Origin: Globisporangium splendens | Taxonomy: Eukaryota; Oomycota; Peronosporomycetes; Pythiales; Pythiaceae | Length of the DNA stretch: 64,000 nucleotides | Reading direction: 5' to 3' | NCBI GenBank assembly: GCA_006386115.1 | Contig: VFIW01000036.1 | Span: 1-64,000, forward strand | In this document: one piece after another, positions 45,099-57,580 of the stretch | Layout of the letters: each line of letters begins with the position of its first letter | Position numbering within the stretch: position 1 is the stretch's first letter | Program-made: the position numbers and the translations under genes | The notes under the pieces: generated by a model | Database searches by the model: none | What the model saw: only the letters and a program-made list of their open reading frames with translations | Told to the model about the DNA's origin: nothing

Positions 45099-45399
45099 AA
45101 GAAGAGCCCTGTCTCTAGTAATTCGCAAAGAGCCTTTAACAAGAGATGCCTCCCTCCACTTCTTCGTCTTTGTTTTGTTTGAATGGCATTTTGCGATTGG
45201 AAATTGCTGGGCATGCGACGTCAAGTAGGCGATCAGCATAGCTATGCAAAGTCACAACAAAGCGCACACAGATGCGCAAGAAAGCGAAATAAGGGTGTAT
45301 CACCATCCTGGGGTTTGCATTCGTGTGGCTGGTATTCGTGGCGCTTACGGGAGTTACAGTGTCTCTAGTATAAATGAACATCCTTGACGTTTGCTTCGT

Positions 45400-45859
45400 C
45401 TACGGCTTGTTTGCGAACTGCTCTGGCGTCATGGTGCGGATCGTGAGTCCATGCATGCCCTTGATCTCTTCCTTCAGGATCTGACAGCCCGCATAAAAAT
45501 ATGCCCAATGGCGCACACACACATTCAACCCGTTAGCGCAAACGCTGCGTAGTTTACAACAGCATCACCTTACAGAACATAAAAACGCATACCTCATTGA
45601 CCATGCGGTGCTGTTTGACGCGCGTCTGGCCGACGAACTGCGGCGACGCGACCTCGATGTCGAACATGGAGCCGCAGCCACCGGACACGTCCGTGACCTT
45701 GACGTGCACGGCCGCGAGGCGCTCGACGAGCGCCGCGTGCATGGCATTCTCCGCTTCGGTTCCGTTGTCGAGGGACGAGAACCGCGACACACCAGCACCC
45801 GCAATGCGCGCTGGCGCAGCCATCGATCGGCGCGCAAGAGTGCGCACGCTCAGCATCAT
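45400..45859 (-). CDS. BOLA3: BolA-like protein 3 (mitochondrial Fe-S cluster assembly), two exons
   Basis: Exon 1 is 45859-45593, exon 2 is 45480-45400; 112-bp intron (GTATGC...TGTCAG); 115 residues. The first 30 residues (MMLSVRTLARRSMAAPARIAG) are Arg-rich, without acids, as in a mitochondrial presequence. The BolA domain has VTDVSGGCGSMFDIEV with the Cys used as cluster ligand in BOLA3-type proteins, then KQHRMVNE|ILKEEIKGMHGLTI, including the conserved His after the intron. The family works with glutaredoxin 5 and NFU1 in delivering 4Fe-4S clusters to lipoate synthase and respiratory enzymes. It is divergent from RIC1, with 311 bp between start codons. Confidence 0.92.
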
Positions 45860-46008
45860 CTTCTCTTCTTCTGTGTGCTTCCTGGTTCGTGTGTGTGTGT
45901 GTGGTTGAACCGTCCGAGACCATCAGAATGCACTTCTCCACCAATCGCATCATCTTCCACAGCCTATTTCCACCAATTACATAGAGATAAATGAGTTGTG
46001 TCCTTTTG

Positions 46009-46018
46009 ATTGGCCAAT
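46009..46018. promoter_or_regulatory. Palindromic double CCAAT box in the BOLA3-RIC1 divergent promoter
   Basis: ATTGGCCAAT joins two CCAAT boxes back to back. Its centre is about 155 bp from the BOLA3 start codon and 157 bp from the RIC1 start codon, so it sits almost exactly midway. Shared control through NF-Y is inferred. Confidence 0.6.
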
Positions 46019-46170
46019 ATGAATGTCGAGAGTGCCACGTGCGCGCAGCTATCTTGACAGATAAAGAAGGGGAAAGCGCCAGATCAGCAGATCAGCAGCG
46101 CGCTCTCCGTGCGTGTGTGTACAGCAGCTCTCTCTCTCTCTCACCCTACGCGCCTCCCGTCCCCTTCCGC

Positions 46171-49100
46171 ATGTACTTCTGCAGTGGGCCACCGCGCACG
46201 TACGCGGCGCCGCCGTCCGCACAGCGCGAGCGGTTTGAAGATGTGGGTGTGGCGATGCACCCGCATCTGCGCGTGTTTGCGCGTGTGACGTCGTCGGCCA
46301 TCACGCTCTGGTCCGCGAGTCCCGCGCTGCAGCATCCGCAGTACCGCAAGCGTCATCTGGTGAGCGTGCCGAGAGAAAGGGTCGTCGCTAACGGTGATGC
46401 CGCTGCTGCTGTTCATGGAAGCAAAGACGCGGAGACGCTGTTCAAGGACGGAGGCAGCGCCGACCTGCAGCGCGTGTTTGCCGTGTGGGTCGCGGAGAAC
46501 AGACTCGCCGTGGTTGAGAAGGGTGCGCAGGTTGTGGAGTTTTACGCGTTTGACGGCCTCATGGAGCTCGAGCTGGCGGTGCGTGACGGCGGACTCGACC
46601 ATGCTGAGCATCACGCGTCGGGTTCGAATGCCTCAGCAGCAGGCGGCGGCAATGGACTCGCATCTCCGTCGCTTGCCGCGACGTTGAAGGGTCAATTCGT
46701 GGAAGCGTATCCGCTGAATCAGGGTGACTCGCAGCGCGACATCGACGACACGGCGGCGAGTATGAGCAGCATCGCCGGCGGAAAGTACCTATTTGTCGGC
46801 ATGACGAGCGGTCTCATCTGCGTCGTGGAAGTCGCGACGTCTAATGACGCGGCTTCGTGGTTTGGCGAGACCGAGCGCACCAAGATCTGGAAAATCGACG
46901 TGCTGCCGCATCTGAAAGCAGGGACCGAAGCTGCCGCCACCACCGACGCAGACGATGCGTCCACGCCGTCTTGCTACACGATCGCGTGCGCGTCCAGCGA
47001 TCCGCCGTCCAGCATTTCGTCGCTCTTCCTCGTCGCGTGCTTTGAAGGCGGCAAGTGTTTCATCATGCAGATCTCGCCGGGAATAAAATGTATCGACCAG
47101 TTGCTCTCGCTCGTCAACATGGAGCGAGACGCGTCGCCCTCCTGCTATGGACGGTGCACGTCCGTCGCGTTGGATCCAAGCGGTGCACGGTTGGCACTCG
47201 GATGGTCCGATGGTGGCGTCTCCCTCTTCCGTCTCGTGGTGCGCGTTCCGGCAGCAGCAGATGCCAAAGTCAATGCGAAATCAATGGCCATGACATCGCC
47301 AGCGCTCACGCTCGAGCCGATTCGGGAGCTCAATCTCGCGGCATGGGGGTACACGACGGAAGACGTGGGTGGCGTGACCGCGATCGCGTGGTCGCTGGAC
47401 GTGCGCACGATCGCCGTCGGGTACGAATTGCGCGGCTTTTCGCTGTTTTCGCTCGATGGGTGCCGTCTGATGTCCAGTTTGCCGCAGCACAACCAGCAGC
47501 GACCCGAGACCAGTGGCGAGCATTCACTCAAGGAAACGTGTCCGTTCGGTGTATTGCACTTGCTGTGGACGCGCGAGAGCATGTCGCTGATCATCGTGCC
47601 CCGCGGTGAGCAATGCCAGCGTCTCGAGACTATTGAACCAGTGAAATCAGGAGAGAATGATGCAGGCAACCATGGCGAGGATGAGGAGGACGAAGCGATC
47701 ATACTCGCCGATTTGTACGAGGATGTGGTCGTGGAGCTGTTTAAAGAGGCTGACGGATTGTGTTTGTCGCTATCTGGTGCGCCTGGACGATGCGGTGCGT
47801 GGGTACGAAGCGATAACAGCTTTACGCGACGTGCACAAGATGGTGGCATGGGGCCAGCGGAAGCCTCGGGACAAATCCACGGCGGCGATCTGCTGGTCGG
47901 GATCAATGGCGACAACGAGATTGTGAACGTCCCGTTCGAGCAAGTCGTGCGCACGATCAAGGAGCTTGAGAACAATACTAATGTCACGCTCTCATTCCTG
48001 CGGCTGAAGTGGGACAACGTGTTCCCGCTCGCGGTCCGCGCGCTGACTTCCGAGGATTTCCTGAACGCGTTCAATATCCCGCTGCTCAGCGATGAGGATA
48101 TGTGTGTGCGCGAGTATGCGCTGCGCATGCAAGTGCTTCATGGTGACTGCGATCTTGGGAAGCGGCCACCGCTGCTCGAATTTGAGAAACGCGCGAAATT
48201 CGGTGGCTGGGAGGCTTTGCAAGGTGTGTCCAAGTCGTTCGCGCAGCATCGGTACATCAAGCTACTGTTTGCACTCTTCCCTGTGTGGAATCCACGACAC
48301 GTGCTCCAAGTGGTGATGGATTACGGCAATGCCATCCTAGCACACGAGCTGCAGATGGAGAGAGAACAAAAGAAGCTGAGCCAGCAAAGTCAGCAGCAGC
48401 AACTCGTGACTATGCGCAAGCAGAGTGGTCTGGGCTTTGTCGAGTTTGATTTCGCGAAAAGCGTGCCGCTCTCGGGCGGGAAAACATCCCACTTGGTGCT
48501 CCTGGAGAACGCAAAGCTGCGCTTGGTGTCGTCACCGTCGCTAGACGATCCATGTGCGTTGACGTCGTGTGTGAGCTGGAGCGTGCCCGCGGATTTCGAG
48601 GCGAAATGCGCGCCACTTCGTCTCGTCGCAGTGAGCGCGAGCGGGAACCACATCGCCGTCGCGGGCCAGAGAGGGTTCTGCTTGCTGAATCTGTATAGGG
48701 GGAAATGGCGCATGTTTGGCAACGTAAACGACGAGCAAGATATCTTTGTGCACTCGCTGCTGTGGGTGAAAGAGGATGTGATCGTCGTGAACTTTACGCG
48801 GTTCTCCGAGGCACACAAGACGATGCATTTGCAGGCGTATCCGCGCAACCACCTCGATGAGGTATCGATTCTCGCCAAGCTAGCGTACTCAAGCGTCCGC
48901 AGCGTCGAGCCAACGGACAACACCGTGCTCGCGAAAGCAGCAGCAGCGTCGGCTGCTTCGAGTGGCGGTAACAACGACGTCAACAATGCGATGTTTGATG
49001 GTGATCTCTACAAGGGTGATTGCTTTTTCACGATGGAAAGCGGCGAAGACGAGACAAATCTCTACTGCATGTCGAGGAAAGAGCTCTGGAGCTTCAGCGC

Positions 49101-51079
49101 TGATGTCTCTGGTAGTATCAAGCAGAACGATCTGGCAGTGGCGCTACGATTGCAGCGAAAAGTGAAATTGCCGCCGCGGATCACGGACGCAGCACACAGC
49201 CGCAGTCCGTACTCGGTGCTCGATTTTACCGTGATCCCTCGCTTTTTGCATGTCCAGGACGAAAAGTTGCGCGAGGCGCAGGAGAAGAAACTCCAGTTAG
49301 AGCGCGAGTTGGAGCAGCAAGAAAGCAAAAGTGGGTGGCTCTCCAGCCTCGTGAGTCTGATCGCAGGCGGTGAAGTCCCAGATCAGTACAAACCGGAGGA
49401 AGTGTTGCCGCGGTTCGCGTTCGTGGATGCTGCGGGCGACGTCATCGTGTGGGACCCGGAGATCCGCTCGCAGCGTGTGCTGTGCTCCAACGTTTCGACC
49501 ATGGTGCGGTTGTTTGTGACGACGACGGCCGCGCCATCGTGGCCCGCGCATTGTCGACTCATGTACGGGCTCTACGGTCCCGACGGGATGAAAATTTGGC
49601 TGCCACTCTTGGACGGCGTGTACATGACCCACACGAAGGCATTCGAGTCCGATGATGACCGGTTGGAGACGTTCTTGGCCTGTCACGACCCACTGCGCGC
49701 GAAGACGTACGAGATTGAGTTTGGCACAGCACCCGCGACGGCTGAATTGTTCGAACAGGTCGTTGCTGAGTATGGCATCGTGCTGGAACGTTTCCATCCA
49801 GTTGCCAACAGCAGCAATGGCGGCACGCTTCGAGTCCAACTGGAAGAAGGGATCCGCGACTTGCGCGGTTGCATCGCATCGGTGGACGATCCGTCGGCCA
49901 AGGACCGCATGCTGCGCTTCGACTCGGACGTCAAGGTGCTCGGTGTGCAGCAGGCGTTTGGACTGCTTGTTGGGATTTCTCAGGACGTGTACGTGCCGTC
50001 AGGTGTGTTCCAGCCGTGCTACGATATCTTCAGCCGCGTGCAGCCGTTTTTCCATACGCTGCTGTGTTTCCTTGTCGAGAACCGCCAGATTTCGTGGGCA
50101 CGGGAGATCGTGCATGCCGTGCGCAGCCAGTTCGCACTATCGACGCCGACCCAGGAATTGTTTCTGCACGCGATGTTGGAGGCATGTTTCAGTGGTCAAT
50201 GCTCGGAAGAGACCTTCCATGAAGCGATTCGACTGCTGCAGCCGTCCATCTCCACTTTACGCAGTCCTGGTGCACCAATAGCTGAGGAGGACCAAACGCA
50301 AGATGACAGTACCGCGGTCAAGAAGAGCTGTCAAAGCCGCACAGCCGCCGGCGACATTGACGAATATTGCGAGATTGTTGCCCACGTGGCGCGCAAAAGC
50401 GAGCCATCGCGTCTGAAGTTGCTGTTCCCTGCGGCAGGAGATCCGTTGGAGCTGTTGGCGATCTGCAAGCAGCGATCCGAGTTGCGGACTGCCGCGAACT
50501 TTTTGCTGGTCCTGGAAGAATCGTCTCCATCGGCGCCTCCTTCGTTCAGAAAGGCGTGTGCTGCGGAGTTGGTGGCGCTGTGTATCGAGCAGGAAGAGTG
50601 GAACTTGGCGCAACATGTGGTGCGTGTGGCACGCGACTGGGAGCATCCAGACGACGAGGGCAGTGTGTCCGCGGACAGCGATGCGGGCATTCGCTCGATC
50701 GATGAGCAGTTGGCGCATTTCGTGTGGAACGACTTTGTGCACGGCGAGTACGAGCGCGTGGTGTGGAGCGTCGAGGAGCTGCAAGCAAAGCTGCCGCCGG
50801 TGCGAGCGCAGGACATTGAGATCCAGAACGAGCAAGAAGAGACGATCGTGATGGAGCGCTTGCATGAAATCTTTGTCGAGGGCAACAAACTGCGGCAATT
50901 GAGGTACGTCGTGACTGGTTGAGTAGGATGGGTACACTCTGTGGTGCTGCTTGCATGGGTGTGCTGACCGTTTGTGTGGATGTTGCATGTGCATATGCGA
51001 CTACAGGACGCTGCTGCAGGCAGTGACGGAAGCGCGCTACACGACATGGATCAAGGTCATCAAGCAAGTCATGGCGTAG
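46171..51079 (+). CDS. RIC1: RIC1, Rab6/Ypt6 guanine nucleotide exchange subunit, with inserted PDZ-like and ACBP domains
   Basis: Exon 1 is 46171-50903 and exon 2 is 51007-51079; 103-bp intron (GTACGT...CTACAG); 1601 residues. The start MYFCSGPPR matches the RIC1 N-terminus; the upstream open frame from 45991 is 5' UTR and promoter. N-terminal WD-type repeats run to about residue 490. Typical RIC1 core follows later (GFCLLNLYRGKWRMFGNVNDEQD, in pieces, near residue 840), and the C-terminal RIC1 domain has VKVLGVQQAFGLLVGISQD and HTLLCFLVENRQISWA near 1300. Between the halves lie a PDZ-like domain (about 517-615; GGDLLVGING, VVRTIKELENN) and an ACBP-like domain (about 640-710; EYALRMQVLHGDC, RAKFGGWEALQGVSKSFAQHRYI). 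RIC1 works with RGP1 at the Golgi. The last exon holds only 24 codons. Confidence 0.9.
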
Positions 51080-51561
51080 CCAAATCAGATGTGCTGTATT
51101 GGTTGTACTTTTTGTCACTGTCGATAGCCTCATCGAGTGTCGGTTTATGAACCCTTCGAATGTTGACCGATCAGTACAAATGCATAAAATATGAAATTTG
51201 AGACGCATTGCGGTACTCCTCATTTTGAACCGGTTCGTTCTGTCCATATAGATCTTATATCAGTACGTTTATTTGTTGAACCAGTTCAAACCAACTTTGT
51301 GTTATTTTTCGAGTTCAACAACATCTAATACGTTAAAACAGTATATATCCTCCAATTGGTTTCAAGCGTACCATGAGTCTACTGATACATGCTATTTTGT
51401 TTGGTCGGTCCATTCACAGGTCATGGTGAACCGGCCCACCCACAGCTGTTCCCTTTTCTCCTCTGCGTTGGCCCGTCGACCGCGCATTCGGCCGATCGTC
51501 CTGAACCGTCCAGTCCAGTCCAGTTTCCGTCCCCTTTGGCCCAATATTAAGCCCAGTCAAT
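51080..51561. other. Intergenic, no gene seen
   Basis: 482 bp between RIC1 and the BED/hAT-derived gene, same strand. It includes a CCAGTCCAGTCCAGTTT direct repeat at 51518-51534 near the downstream start. No coding content. Confidence 0.55.
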
Positions 51562-54466
51562 ATGGACGATGAGCTCATGTCGGTCCCGGTTCCGCTAGGC
51601 GCTGAACCGCCGGCGTCCGTCGTGCTGCACCACGATGACTCGCATGTCCACGACGGCCATGTGGACCATGTGGACGCTCCCCACGACGACGGGCAGCAGT
51701 CTCTGAAGAAGACGGACGGCGTCGTCGTCGGTGCGTTTTATATGCAGCTTTGTGTCGTTATGCATGGAACTGTCTAATGGCTGCTGTCTTTTCTGATCTT
51801 GTCATCTGCCACTAGACGACGTGCATGACAAGGAGCACATTGAGGACGACGACGAGAGCGACGGCGTGCACCACCACCACCACCATCACGCGCATCATGA
51901 CGACGTCACCGACGACGGCGGCGCGCGACGACGGCCGCGCGGAAACAGCAGCAGCGGCGGTAGCCGCACCCGCGTGAACGACAAGGGTGAGCCGGCGATG
52001 ATGCTGCCGTCGTTCATCTGGGACTACTTCATCAAGGAGAGCAGCGGCAAGTACGTCATCTGCACGCTCTGTCCCGACCAGAGCACGCGCTTTGCGTACT
52101 CGGGCGGCACGAGCACGATGAACCGCCACTTGCGCAAGAAGCACCAGAAGTTCGCGCCCGGCAAGTGCGCCGCTGACTACGAGTACGCGAAATCCGGCAA
52201 GCGCACGTCGCCGCGGTCGTCGGTGAGCTCGGGGCTTACGTCGGATGCTGCAGCGTCGCTGGGCAATTTGTCGCCGAATGAGGCCGGGCGCCGCCACCTG
52301 ATCGACATGCGCAACTCGCGGCGCCGTGCGTCGACGAAGCGCCGCAAACTGCTGCACCCGTCGCTTCTGGACGCCGACCAAAACGCTGTGGCAGCGGCCG
52401 CCGCCGCAGCAGCGTATGGAAGCGCAGCGGCTCAAGCCGCAGAGTTTGATCCGTCGGGGTTCGTGAACCTCCAGTCGCACAACGCGTCGTCCCCCGGCAC
52501 GGGGCTGCAGTTCCCACAAGGCTTTGAGCTCGGCGATGCGACGATGGACATGGGCGGCGCCAGCATGGTCGGCGACCAGCGGTTCTTTGACTATGCGACG
52601 CTCGCAGGCCCGTCGTCGGCGCTGGGGTTCCGCAACCGCCGCAGCAATGGGCCGAACCAGAAGGTGCTCACACACCGGCTGCTCAAGTACCTGATCGCGC
52701 AGTACGAGCCGCTCGATGTCTCGCGTATGGGTATGGAGCTCAACGTACTGCTCTACGGCACGGACTATCCGAGCACCAAGCTCCCGTCCGAGGAGACGCT
52801 CAAGCTCGCGCTGGCGAATCTCTACTACTCGCAGCGCGAGATCCTGAAGGAAGTGATCGCTGAGGTGGAGATGCTCAGTCTGTCGCTGAACAACTGGAAG
52901 TCAGTCTTTGGTCAGAACGTGCTCACGGTGAGCGGCCACTGGATCTCGAACGGCTTTAGCCGTCGCGACTGTGTGCTCGAAGTGTACGTGCTGCCGCTGG
53001 ACGAGAGCGTGAATACGATCGCGCTGCTGCGGGATGTCATGGACAAGTGGGACATCCCGTCGTCCAAGGTCGCGGCGCTCACGATGATCAAGAACGGCAA
53101 AGAGGAAGCGATCCACGAAGAGTACCCAGGTCTCTCGGTCGTGAACTGCTTCGTAAATGTGCTCGACAGTGCCGTGACCGCGGGCTTGCTCAAGTGCGCG
53201 CCGTTGATCCGTCGATGTCGCAATTACGTCTCGTATTTCATTCAGAATCCGTCCGAGTACCAGATTTTCCTGTCGTTGCAGCGCAAAGTAGCCGAAGCGA
53301 GTGTCGGTTTGCATCATGATGGAACCACCGCCGGAGATGTGGATCCAAGTGCCAATGGCGGCGTCGGAGAAGACGATTCAGATGTGAAAGCAGGCACTGG
53401 TAGCGGCGCTGGCACTGGTTCGCCCAAGCTCTCGGGTGCTGCCGGCGGGTCTGGGGTCTCAGCGCTGCCGACACCAGCACCAGCGCTCTCTGTGATCTGT
53501 GACTTTGAGGACCGATGGAACTCGACGAGCGAGATGATCTGCCGCATCGTCGAGCTCGAACAGATGCTGCTGCTGTACAAGAACGGTCTGGAGAGTGACA
53601 CGAATCCGAACCGGCGGCCGATGCAGTTGCGGTTCGTGTGCTGCGAGCTCTCAACAGAGGAGTGGGCGAATCTGAAGGAACTCGCGCGGCTGCTTGAACC
53701 CATTGAGGGCGTCGTGCACGTGTCCAATCTGGAGTACCCGGGTCTGTCGATCATTTACCCGCTACTGCACAGCATCAAGAAGCATTTGGATGATGCCGAG
53801 CTGTGGATCTCGACGACGCTCGTGTCAGCTGTGCGCAATGCGATCGCGAGTGGACTCACAATGCAGTTGTGCACTTCTGGCGCGGCGCCGTCGTCGCCGT
53901 ACCTGTCGTGTCTTTTGGATCCTCGCTTCAAGACGTTGCCGTTCATTGATGTGCACGAACGGGAGCGCATTATCGAGATGCTCAAGCTACTCCACGGCGA
54001 ACTGATCGGCGACAAGGGCGACGGGCTCAAGGACAGCGAGCATGAGAAGAAGATGCACAAGAATAATGCACCTGTTCCCGTGAGCGGCGTGCAGCACCAC
54101 TCGGTCAAGAAGACAGGGCTGCTGAACGAGTTCTTCCCGCTGGAGGAACCCACGACCGAGTTGGACAAACTGAAGGCCCAGGTGCAGCAGTACCTTGACT
54201 CGCCGTCGCTGCCGGCAACGGACGAGAGCGAGAACGATCCGCTCGAGTGGTGGTCGCGGTACCAGCGCATGTTCCCGTACCTGGCGAAGCTCGCGAAGAA
54301 ATATTTATGCATCAGCGCCGTGTCGCTGCCATTCTACGAGGCGTTCACCAACTACGGGCAGCTCATGAAGGAGAAAAAGGCGCGCCTGGACATCGAGGTC
54401 GCGGCGCAGATCCTCTTTTGCCGCAGCGTGTCGCGGATCCCCGAGATGGACCGCATGAACGTCTAG
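51562..54466 (+). CDS. BED-finger, hAT-transposase-derived (ZBED-like) protein, two exons
   Basis: Exon 1 is 51562-51730, exon 2 is 51816-54466; 85-bp intron (GTGCGT...CACTAG); 939 residues. After an acidic, His-rich N-terminus (a run of seven His) a BED zinc finger follows at about 110-170: SFIWDYFIKESSGKYVICTLC ... MNRHLRKKH with C-x2-C and H-x4-H. The central hAT fold is recognisable (LSLNNWKSVFGQNVLTVSGHWI; LLEPIEGVVHVSNLEYPGLS), as is the C-terminal dimerisation region (DPLEWWSRYQRMFPYLAKLAKKYLCISAVSLPFYEAF, in pieces). The expected catalytic Asp after the LT is Asn here, and the second Asp (TDNA) reads TMIKNG. No terminal inverted repeats were seen. A domesticated transposase acting as a DNA-binding or chromatin factor is the best reading. 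Confidence 0.82.
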
Positions 54467-54699
54467 CAAGGCAGCGTAAAGAATATCAATAAATAGCAGA
54501 ACTTGAACACTGTTACAGGGCGAATTTGGATATTTTATTTATTGAACACGCAATGGGGAAGAAGTACGCGATAGTTTTTGTGTGTTTGTGCAAAGTTTCG
54601 TGTAAACTTGAGGACTTGCACACGCCGTCAGCATGTGCGGCACGTGCGTGGTTGTATGTAAATTCCACAAACTTGGACTTGCATTGTTCGCTCATCGCC

Positions 54700-57580
54700 T
54701 TACACTTCGGTCGTGATGGGGCTCAGCGGCTCGGGCGCGGGCAACGACTCGTCCGGGAACGTCTTGTGGATGAGCTCCACGGACGCCAACACTTGGCCGT
54801 GGACCATCTCACCGGTCTTCTCGTCGCCGTTGAACACCACGGGCACCCACTGGGTCGCAGGCAGCTGCTTGCGCTCGTTCTGCTTGAGCTGCTTGGCCGT
54901 GTTCACAGCCACGGGGTTCTTCCCGCTCTCGGGGGACAGGTCCAGCGTCGCCGTGCCGATGTAGTCCTTGGCGTTCTCCTGGTTGAAGATGTGGATGTAC
55001 ACTTGCGGCGCGTACACCAGGTGCGGCAGGTGGGCGTCCAGGCAAATCGTCTCGCTCCACAGAGGACTGTTAGTCGGCGTCTTGGGCACGTTCTCCAACT
55101 GCTTCTGCTCCTCCCAGCACTGCACCGACACGCGCGCGTTGAACTCCTTGACGCTCTCGTCCAGCGACTTGAGGTCACGCGCTTCGTGGAGGCGCACGCG
55201 CACCTGGTACGGCATACGACGGTTCACCTGGTCGATCATCGTCTTCTGGTCCCACACGTTGGCGTTCGACGTCTCGGTCGTACCGAAGCCCAGACGGATG
55301 AGCACTTTGCCTGCAAACGACTCGCGCGCGTTCACTTCCTCGAGCGCCTTGTCCGCGTGCATCGACACCCACTGCACGGGACCTTCAAACTGCTGCTCGA
55401 TCAACGACTGAGCCGTGAAGCGCTGGTAGCAGATCGCACGACGAGCCTCGCCGTGGCCCGTGCACAAGTACACAAACACGTCCGGGATCTGCGTCGCGTC
55501 CTCCGGGTACAGCATCTTGTCACTCTCCTCGGTCTCGTTCCACTCGACGGTGCCGCTCGACGACTTCTTGCGGCTCGACGTGATCTCGCGCAGCCCACAG
55601 GAGACCACGAGCGAGAACGAACCGTGGTTCGTCGGCAAGCCCGCGGCGCTCACGAAGTGCGCGCGCATGCGGTACACAAACGTTGCGGGGTACAAGTCGC
55701 GTGGCAACTTGCGCGCCAAGCGCTTCTGGTTCTTGGCGTCGTACGCGTCCGAGGACTTTTCGCGCAGCTTGAGCGACATCAGCAGACGACCGCGGTACGT
55801 GGACGCCAGCGACGGGTTCTCGTTCATGAACACCGACGGCGTGCTGTTGTTGCTGCAGCCGCGCACAGGCGCGCCGTAGAGGTTGAACCAGAACGGATCG
55901 CCTCCGCGTGCCTTCGCAACCGCTACGGCGTCCTTCAGCACGAACTGGCCCACGATTTCGTCGCCGCCAATCGGATCCCAGTCCTTCACGCTGAAAGTGA
56001 CGTCGGTGGCTGGCTTCACAGCCACGGCTTCGGCATTCGCAGCCTTTTCTTCCTCCGTAGCAGGCGTGGAAGCACCGTCAGAGAGCAAGAGCATCAAGCT
56101 TTCGTGGAACGCAGGGCTCAGTTGGTCGCGACGACCGTGCTTGGTGTGCACACGCGTGCGCACAAAGTCTTCTTCATGACCAGCAATCGCAGCACCAACA
56201 TACGCATCGATACCTCCGCCGCTGTGCTTTCGCACTTCGCCCTTATCGAACAGCACCGAGTCGAGTGGGGGCAGTTCTTCTGCACGGTGGATGGTCGCAA
56301 CGAGGAATGGCAGGCGCGTGGCGTCAGGTGGCAGCGGTGGCTTGACCGCATCGATGTCGTCGTCGTCGCTTTCATCATCAATGAGCTCACTCTCTTCCTC
56401 GTTGATCTCGTCATCTTCGTCGTCAGCAGCATCAGGCGCAGTGATGCGGATGGACTGCGCGAGCTGCTGGAAAATCGACTGTGCTTTTTTCTTCTTGAGC
56501 GAGCTCGACGTGATCACTTCCGCGTTCGCGTCGTACACCCAGAGCAGACGCAAGTGCAGCGTGCCGCGGTCCTTGTCCTGACGCAGCCGCTTGTTAAGCA
56601 ACGGCACTGAGATGTGCTTCTCGACGTTGAACTCGAGGATGTCGGCCAGGATCAACTGCGCGCGGCCCAAAAAGTCGTTGATCGCGTGGTCCTCGTCCTC
56701 CACGAGCAGCTCGAGCGTGTTGTTTGGGTCCGTGAGCAGGAACGTAAACTTCTCGTCCCAGTGCGGCTTGAGCGTCTTCTCGACCGTCGCGGTCTGGTGG
56801 CGCTGGCCCACGATCGAGAGCTTCACGAACGGATCGCTGCTGTTGTTGGCGTCCATCGCGAGCAGATCCTTGCCCGAGTCGATGGTCACGTAGAGCAAGT
56901 TGGGCTTGCCTTCCTCAAACTGTACGGCGCCACCGCGTCCTTTCTTCTTGGAAGCGCGGCCAGTGGGTGGCGCCTCCGAGAACGTCAGGTGCAGCTCGCC
57001 GCGCGCGTCCTTCGTCATGAGACCAGGGACCTTCATCACCTTGTACCACGTGTCCAGCTACATTGTACAGAAAAAAAAAGAAGAAAGAAAGCACGTCGAC
57101 ATGAGCACTCCGCATCCACCGCATATGCCGAAATAAGAAAATAATGAAAGCCACAAGCATACACCCTCCTCACATGCGACAGGCGCTTTGCGAGAAAGAT
57201 ATAGATATATGCATACGCCTTTGACCTACGCGCATACACGGAAAACGTACCGGCAGCGGCTCATTGTTGAGCAGATCGAGGGGGATGTCGACGACGCCGA
57301 GGATGTCGTCCTTCTTGAGGCCGTCAAAGTCGTAGAGCATGAAGCGCAGCGTCGTGCCGAGGCGCAGGTCGAAGTTCTGCGACCCGATCGTGAACGTCTC
57401 GTTCCACACGGGCGCGAGCGTCTTCTTGGCGATGCGCGTCTTGGAGATGCCTGCGGGGATGATCACCTCGCCGCGCGCGTCGAGCACCTCGATGGCCACA
57501 AACGGGTCGCTGAAGCCGTTCAGGTCCTCGGCGAGCAGGTCGCGCGCCTCGACCACGTTCACTACCAGTTGCTGCAGCAT
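54700..57580 (-). CDS. Multi-C2-domain (ferlin/synaptotagmin-like) protein, two exons
   Basis: Exon 1 is 57580-57251, exon 2 is 57057-54700; 193-bp intron (GTACGT...AATGTAG); 895 residues. Five C2-like domains are visible. C2-1 (1-125) has LVVNVVEARDLLAEDLNGFSDPFV with the Asp ligands for Ca2+. C2-2 (about 160-290) has LLYVTIDSGKDLLAMDANNSSDPFV and VEDEDHAINDFLG. C2-3 (about 355-520) is followed by C2-4 (about 575-660) and C2-5 (about 730-850, YQVRVRLHEARDLKSLDE), which lack most Asp ligands. An acidic stretch (EDDEINEEESELIDDESDDDD) precedes C2-3. No transmembrane segment is found, unlike true ferlins. Ca2+-dependent membrane binding in trafficking or repair is inferred. The gene is convergent with the BED gene, 233 bp apart. 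Confidence 0.88.

Noticed and set aside
45991..46170. Upstream extension of RIC1 by 60 codons
   Set aside because: It spans the CCAAT palindrome and a CT repeat and has no conservation; MYFCSGPPR at 46171 matches the family start.
54526..56610. 694-codon plus-strand frame opposite the C2 gene
   Set aside because: Composition is the antisense of Asp/Glu/Leu-rich codons; the minus strand has five clear C2 domains.
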